Shown: one piece after another, positions 6,477-9,349 of the stretch
How the letters are laid out: every line of letters begins with the position of its first letter
Position numbering within the stretch: position 1 is the first letter of the stretch
Assembly: GCA_964640065.1 (NCBI GenBank)
Contig: CAZXIE010000132.1
Coordinates: 1 to 9,349, forward strand
Direction: 5' to 3'
Length of the DNA: 9,349 nucleotides
Source of the DNA: JAJRXG01 sp964640065
GTDB lineage: Bacteria > Bacteroidota > Bacteroidia > Chitinophagales > Saprospiraceae
Notes under the pieces: generated by a model
Told to the model about the DNA's origin: nothing
The model's database searches: none
The model's input: only the letters and a program-made list of their open reading frames with translations
Translations under genes and position numbers: made by a program

Positions 6477-7553
6477 ATGAGCAGATACGGTACTTTTCTA
6501 CAGGTTAATAAAAAGGATATACGCGATGCTAAAATCAGCACGAGCGCGATCTCCGCTGAAGATATCAGTGATGGTGAGATACTCATCAAAGTAGACTCTT
6601 TCGCATATACATCTAACAATACAACCTATGCTGTATTCGGTGATCGCATAGGATACTGGCACTTCTTTCCAGTAGAAGAAGAAGGTTACGGTATGATACC
6701 AAGCTGGGGATTTGGTGAGGTGATAGCCAGTAAGCATGGAAAGATAAAGGTCGGCAGCAGATACTACGGCTATTATCCTATGGGTTCGCACTTAGTCGCT
6801 ACACCAGGTAAAGTATCAGAGTACGGGTGGACAGATACTGTCAGTCACCGGAGTCATCTCCCCCCACTTTATAACAACTACATCGATTGCTCGACAGATC
6901 CGATCTATAGACCAGAACTTGAGAATACACAAAGCATCTTCAGACCTCTTTTTACCACCTCGTATCTGATCAGGGATATGTATGCTAATCAAGAGTTCAT
7001 GAAGGCAGATCAGATCATACTGACCAGTGCATCGAGTAAAACCGCGATGGGTTTAGCATACTGTCTAAAAGAAGACCCTGTGAAGGTTGTCGGACTGACT
7101 TCAAGTCATCGCGTGGAGCAGGTGAAGTCTACAGGCTACTATGATGAAGTCTACAGTTATAAGGATGTCAAACTGATCTCACAGATACCGTCCTCTATAG
7201 TTGACTTTAGTGGTAGTGCGCCAGTTAAAGCAGATCTAGCTTCGCATCTTTCTGATCACCTTACGTATCTCTGTTTGGTAGGTTTTGTAGATTGGGAAGC
7301 GGATAAAGTGCAAGGCGGACCAGAAGGAGTCATGTTTTTTGCTCCTACTTATGCTCAAGAAAAAATCAAGCGAGATGGCATGGAAGCATTTACCATGGCA
7401 CTGGGGACATCATATGGTGCCTTTGCTCAAGATAGTAAGAACTGGATTAATATAAATCATAAAAAGGGAGAACAAGCCCTCATAGATATACATCATCTCA
7501 TCACTGAAGGAAAGGCGGATGCGGCACATGGGTATATCATATCATTGACATAG
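6477..7553 (+). CDS. DUF2855 family protein (MDR-like fold, unknown function)
   Basis: A 358-residue protein of the DUF2855 family. The N-terminal part carries the family motif DSFAYTSNNTTYAV (40-53), followed by aromatic stretches GYWHFFP (59-65) and GSRYYGYYP (93-101). The C-terminal half looks like a nucleotide-binding domain of the medium-chain reductase type: ILTSASSKTAMG (181-192) resembles the helix after the first strand, and VVGLTSS (204-210) the second. There are no obvious zinc ligands. No reaction is known for the family to my knowledge. Members often sit beside acyl-CoA genes, and here the gene is 10 bases after a dehalogenase and 12 bases before an acyl-CoA dehydrogenase. A role as an enoyl or keto reductase in the same pathway is a guess from fold and context. 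Confidence 0.82.
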   Translation: MSRYGTFLQVNKKDIRDAKISTSAISAEDISDGEILIKVDSFAYTSNNTTYAVFGDRIGYWHFFPVEEEGYGMIPSWGFGEVIASKHGKIKVGSRYYGYYPMGSHLVATPGKVSEYGWTDTVSHRSHLPPLYNNYIDCSTDPIYRPELENTQSIFRPLFTTSYLIRDMYANQEFMKADQIILTSASSKTAMGLAYCLKEDPVKVVGLTSSHRVEQVKSTGYYDEVYSYKDVKLISQIPSSIVDFSGSAPVKADLASHLSDHLTYLCLVGFVDWEADKVQGGPEGVMFFAPTYAQEKIKRDGMEAFTMALGTSYGAFAQDSKNWININHKKGEQALIDIHHLITEGKADAAHGYIISLT

Positions 7554-7565
7554 AAAAAAGAACAT

Positions 7566-8783
7566 ATGAATTTCGAATTTTCAGATAAGGCTAAAGAGTT
7601 ACAGGAGAAGGTCAAAAGCTTCATGGACCAACATATCTATCCGATAGAGAAAGAAACCTACGCCTACTTTACTGATCATAACAATCTCTGGAAAGAATGG
7701 CCAGGCATCGAAGATCTCAAGCAAAAAGCACGTGAAGCTGGGCTGTGGAATCTCTTCTTACCAAAAAACTATGGAGACTACAGCCCAGGGCTGACGAACC
7801 TAGAATATGCACCTCTGGCACAAGAGATGGGAAAAGTCCCTTGGTCTTCTGAGGTCTTTAACTGTAGCGCACCAGATACGGGTAATATGGAGGTCTTTGC
7901 CAAGTACGGCACTCCAGAACACAAGGATAAGTGGTTAACACCCTTGATGGAAGGAAAAATCAGATCAGCCTTTTTGATGACAGAACCTCGAGTAGCATCT
8001 TCTGACGCAACTAACATAGAGACTTCTATCCGTAGAGAAGGAGACGAATACGTCATCAACGGTCGCAAGTGGTGGTCCTCAGGTGTGATGCATCCGCGAT
8101 GTGATGTATACATCCTTATGGGGAAAACCGATCCATCTGCACCACGACATGCACAGCAGAGTATGATAATAGTGCCTGCTGATACTCCTGGCATCACTGT
8201 CATCAGAGCACTATCAGTATTCGGTCATGTGGACTCTCCTCATGGGCATGCTGAGGTAGATCTCAATAATGTACGAGTACCAGCGTCTAACCTTCTACTT
8301 GGAGAGGGAAGAGGATTCGAGATAGCTCAAGGACGCTTAGGCCCAGGTCGTATACACCACTGTATGAGACTCATCGGATGTGCTGAGCGAGCTCTAGAGT
8401 TGATGTGCAAGAGGGTAAATGAAAGAGAAGCTTTCGGTAGATATATCAAAGACTTTAGTAGTATCCGTCAAGATATCGCGAAGTCAAGATGTGAGATCGA
8501 GCAAGCGCGCTTGCTTACTTTATCGGCGGCAGATAAGATCGACAAGTACGAGGCTGCAGGAGCCAAAGACTTGATCGCTATGATCAAGATAGTCGCACCT
8601 AACATGGCAAGTAGTGTCATCGATCGAGCGATACAAGCGCACGGAGGTATGGGTGTCAGTGGAGATACACCATTAGCATCATACTATAGCTATGCACGTA
8701 CTATCAGGCTAGCAGATGGTCCAGATGAAGTTCACATGCATCAGTTAGGTCGCAATACTGTTAAGCAGATAGTTAACAGTTAG
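7566..8783 (+). CDS. Acyl-CoA dehydrogenase family flavoprotein, ACAD10/11 (LvaC-like) type
   Basis: A 405-residue full-length flavoprotein of the acyl-CoA dehydrogenase fold. The whole chain resembles the C-terminal domain of human ACAD11: VFNCSAPDTGNMEV (97-110), MTEPRVASSDATN (138-150), GRKWWSSG (166-173), LGEGRGFEIAQGRLGPGRIH (245-264) and RLADGPDEVH (381-390). Ordinary family members have a catalytic Glu in a YEGT-like motif near this last site; here Asp384 takes that place, as in ACAD10/11. In ACAD11 and in LvaC the partner kinase phosphorylates a 4-hydroxyacyl-CoA and this domain removes the phosphate to give an enoyl-CoA. The kinase here is a separate gene (2776-3843) in the divergent operon. 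ATG 7566 gives a normal N-terminus. A conventional branched or long-chain dehydrogenase activity remains possible. Confidence 0.9.
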   Translation: MNFEFSDKAKELQEKVKSFMDQHIYPIEKETYAYFTDHNNLWKEWPGIEDLKQKAREAGLWNLFLPKNYGDYSPGLTNLEYAPLAQEMGKVPWSSEVFNCSAPDTGNMEVFAKYGTPEHKDKWLTPLMEGKIRSAFLMTEPRVASSDATNIETSIRREGDEYVINGRKWWSSGVMHPRCDVYILMGKTDPSAPRHAQQSMIIVPADTPGITVIRALSVFGHVDSPHGHAEVDLNNVRVPASNLLLGEGRGFEIAQGRLGPGRIHHCMRLIGCAERALELMCKRVNEREAFGRYIKDFSSIRQDIAKSRCEIEQARLLTLSAADKIDKYEAAGAKDLIAMIKIVAPNMASSVIDRAIQAHGGMGVSGDTPLASYYSYARTIRLADGPDEVHMHQLGRNTVKQIVNS

Positions 8784-8785
8784 GA

Positions 8786-9301
8786 TTGCTCCTGATAGGC
8801 CTTATATCTGATACGCACAGCTATCTTGGTGATGATGTTATCAAGCATCTCAAGGATTGTGATGAGATCTGGCATGCTGGAGATATCGGCGATATAGCAA
8901 CAGCTGATGCCATAGAGGCGATCGGCCCACCTGTCAAAATGGTCTGGGGCAACATCGATAACGGTGAGCTCAAAGAGAGATACGATCGCGATATCATCTG
9001 GAATGCTAATGGGCTAAAAGTATTCATGACGCACATAGGTGGTTATCCAGGCCGATATTACAAGCGCGTAAGCAAGACGATCAAAGAGGAACAGCCTGGC
9101 TTATATATTTGCGGTCACTCGCATATCCTAAAAGTGATGCGTGATAAAGCTCATGATGTATTGCATATGAATCCTGGTGCTTGTGGATACCAAGGCTTTC
9201 ACAAGTTTAGAACACTGATCAAGTTCGGCATAGAAGACGGTGGGAAGATCGTCGATGCTAGAGTAGTCGAGCTTGGAAAGAGAGGTGCTATATCCAAATA
9301 G
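8786..9301 (+). CDS. Metallophosphoesterase, YfcE/MJ0936-like, TTG start
   Basis: A 171-residue calcineurin-like phosphoesterase of the small YfcE type, which hydrolyse phosphodiesters or phosphomonoesters with two metals. Metal ligands appear in the standard order: Asp9 and His11 (SDTHS), Asp33 (HAGDIGD), Asn56 (GNID), His83 (MTHIGG), His111 and His113 (CGHSH), followed by the typical MNPGACG turn (128-134). I choose TTG at 8786 as the start because MLLIGLISDTH then matches the family N-terminus. An ATG start would be downstream of essential ligands. It begins 2 bases after the acyl-CoA dehydrogenase stop, so it is probably translationally coupled. Whether it serves the acyl-CoA pathway (for example by clearing a phosphorylated intermediate) or merely shares the transcript is open. 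Confidence 0.9.
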   Translation: MLLIGLISDTHSYLGDDVIKHLKDCDEIWHAGDIGDIATADAIEAIGPPVKMVWGNIDNGELKERYDRDIIWNANGLKVFMTHIGGYPGRYYKRVSKTIKEEQPGLYICGHSHILKVMRDKAHDVLHMNPGACGYQGFHKFRTLIKFGIEDGGKIVDARVVELGKRGAISK

Positions 9302-9308
9302 GAAGTGC

Positions 9309-9349
9309 CTACTCCTCTACATAAGGCCTCACCACCTTCGCCCAGATGT
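9309..9349 (-). CDS. Possible 3' end of a minus-strand gene
   Basis: Read on the minus strand, the last bases give an open frame IWAKVVRPYVEE ending in TAG at 9311-9309. That stop lies 7 bases beyond the phosphoesterase stop, a tight convergent arrangement like that at 2776-2783. The peptide looks protein-like but is too short to recognise, and open reading over 13 codons is weak evidence. Confidence 0.25.
   Translation of the reverse strand, partial: IWAKVVRPYVEE

Noticed and set aside
1..9349. Mobile element, CRISPR array or defence system
   Set aside because: No transposase, integrase, terminal inverted repeats, regular spacers or nuclease/toxin genes are visible; the genes are metabolic and evenly composed.

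Overview
The window looks like chromosomal DNA of a Bacteroidota-type bacterium. The base composition is moderate (mid-40s percent GC by eye). The tRNA-Glu(UUC) has the sequence I associate with that phylum, most genes lack a clear Shine-Dalgarno, and a promoter of the form TTG-N21-TAnnTTTG precedes the tRNA. I cannot place it more finely than phylum.

Layout. Positions 1-54 hold the 5' part of a tRNA-Glu gene on the minus strand, cut by the window edge. Upstream of it (rightwards) lie a decayed duplicate of the tRNA 5' half and a likely promoter. About 230 bases with nothing recognisable follow, up to the stop of a minus-strand SDR oxidoreductase (524-1261). Divergent from the SDR are a type II MenB (naphthoate synthase, 1384-2235) and a DUF2062 membrane protein (2271-2783). 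The DUF2062 gene ends in an 8-base convergent overlap with a minus-strand operon. In transcription order that operon encodes an isomerase-type crotonase, a histidine-phosphatase-family protein and an APH-like acyl-CoA kinase, with a 3-base gap and then a 4-base ATGA overlap. Divergent from it across about 200 bases is a plus-strand operon: haloalkane dehalogenase, DUF2855 protein, ACAD10/11-type acyl-CoA dehydrogenase and YfcE-like metallophosphoesterase, with gaps of 10, 12 and 2 bases. The last about 40 bases may hold the 3' end of another minus-strand gene.

How the genes may work together. Nearly everything from 2776 to 9301 is acyl-CoA or phosphate chemistry. The APH-like kinase and the ACAD10/11-type dehydrogenase are, as separate genes, the two halves of eukaryotic ACAD11, and correspond to LvaA and LvaC of the Pseudomonas levulinate pathway. 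There a 4-hydroxyacyl-CoA is phosphorylated on its hydroxyl and the phosphate is then eliminated to allow beta-oxidation. The crotonase, with an isomerase-like active site, and the SDR fit the same logic. The most interesting proposal is therefore a divergent 4-hydroxyacyl-CoA (or gamma-lactone/keto-acid) degradation locus. It has three unusual partners: a histidine-phosphatase homologue lacking the usual second catalytic histidine, a haloalkane dehalogenase that could generate hydroxylated substrates, and a DUF2855 protein of unknown function. The substrate is inference only.
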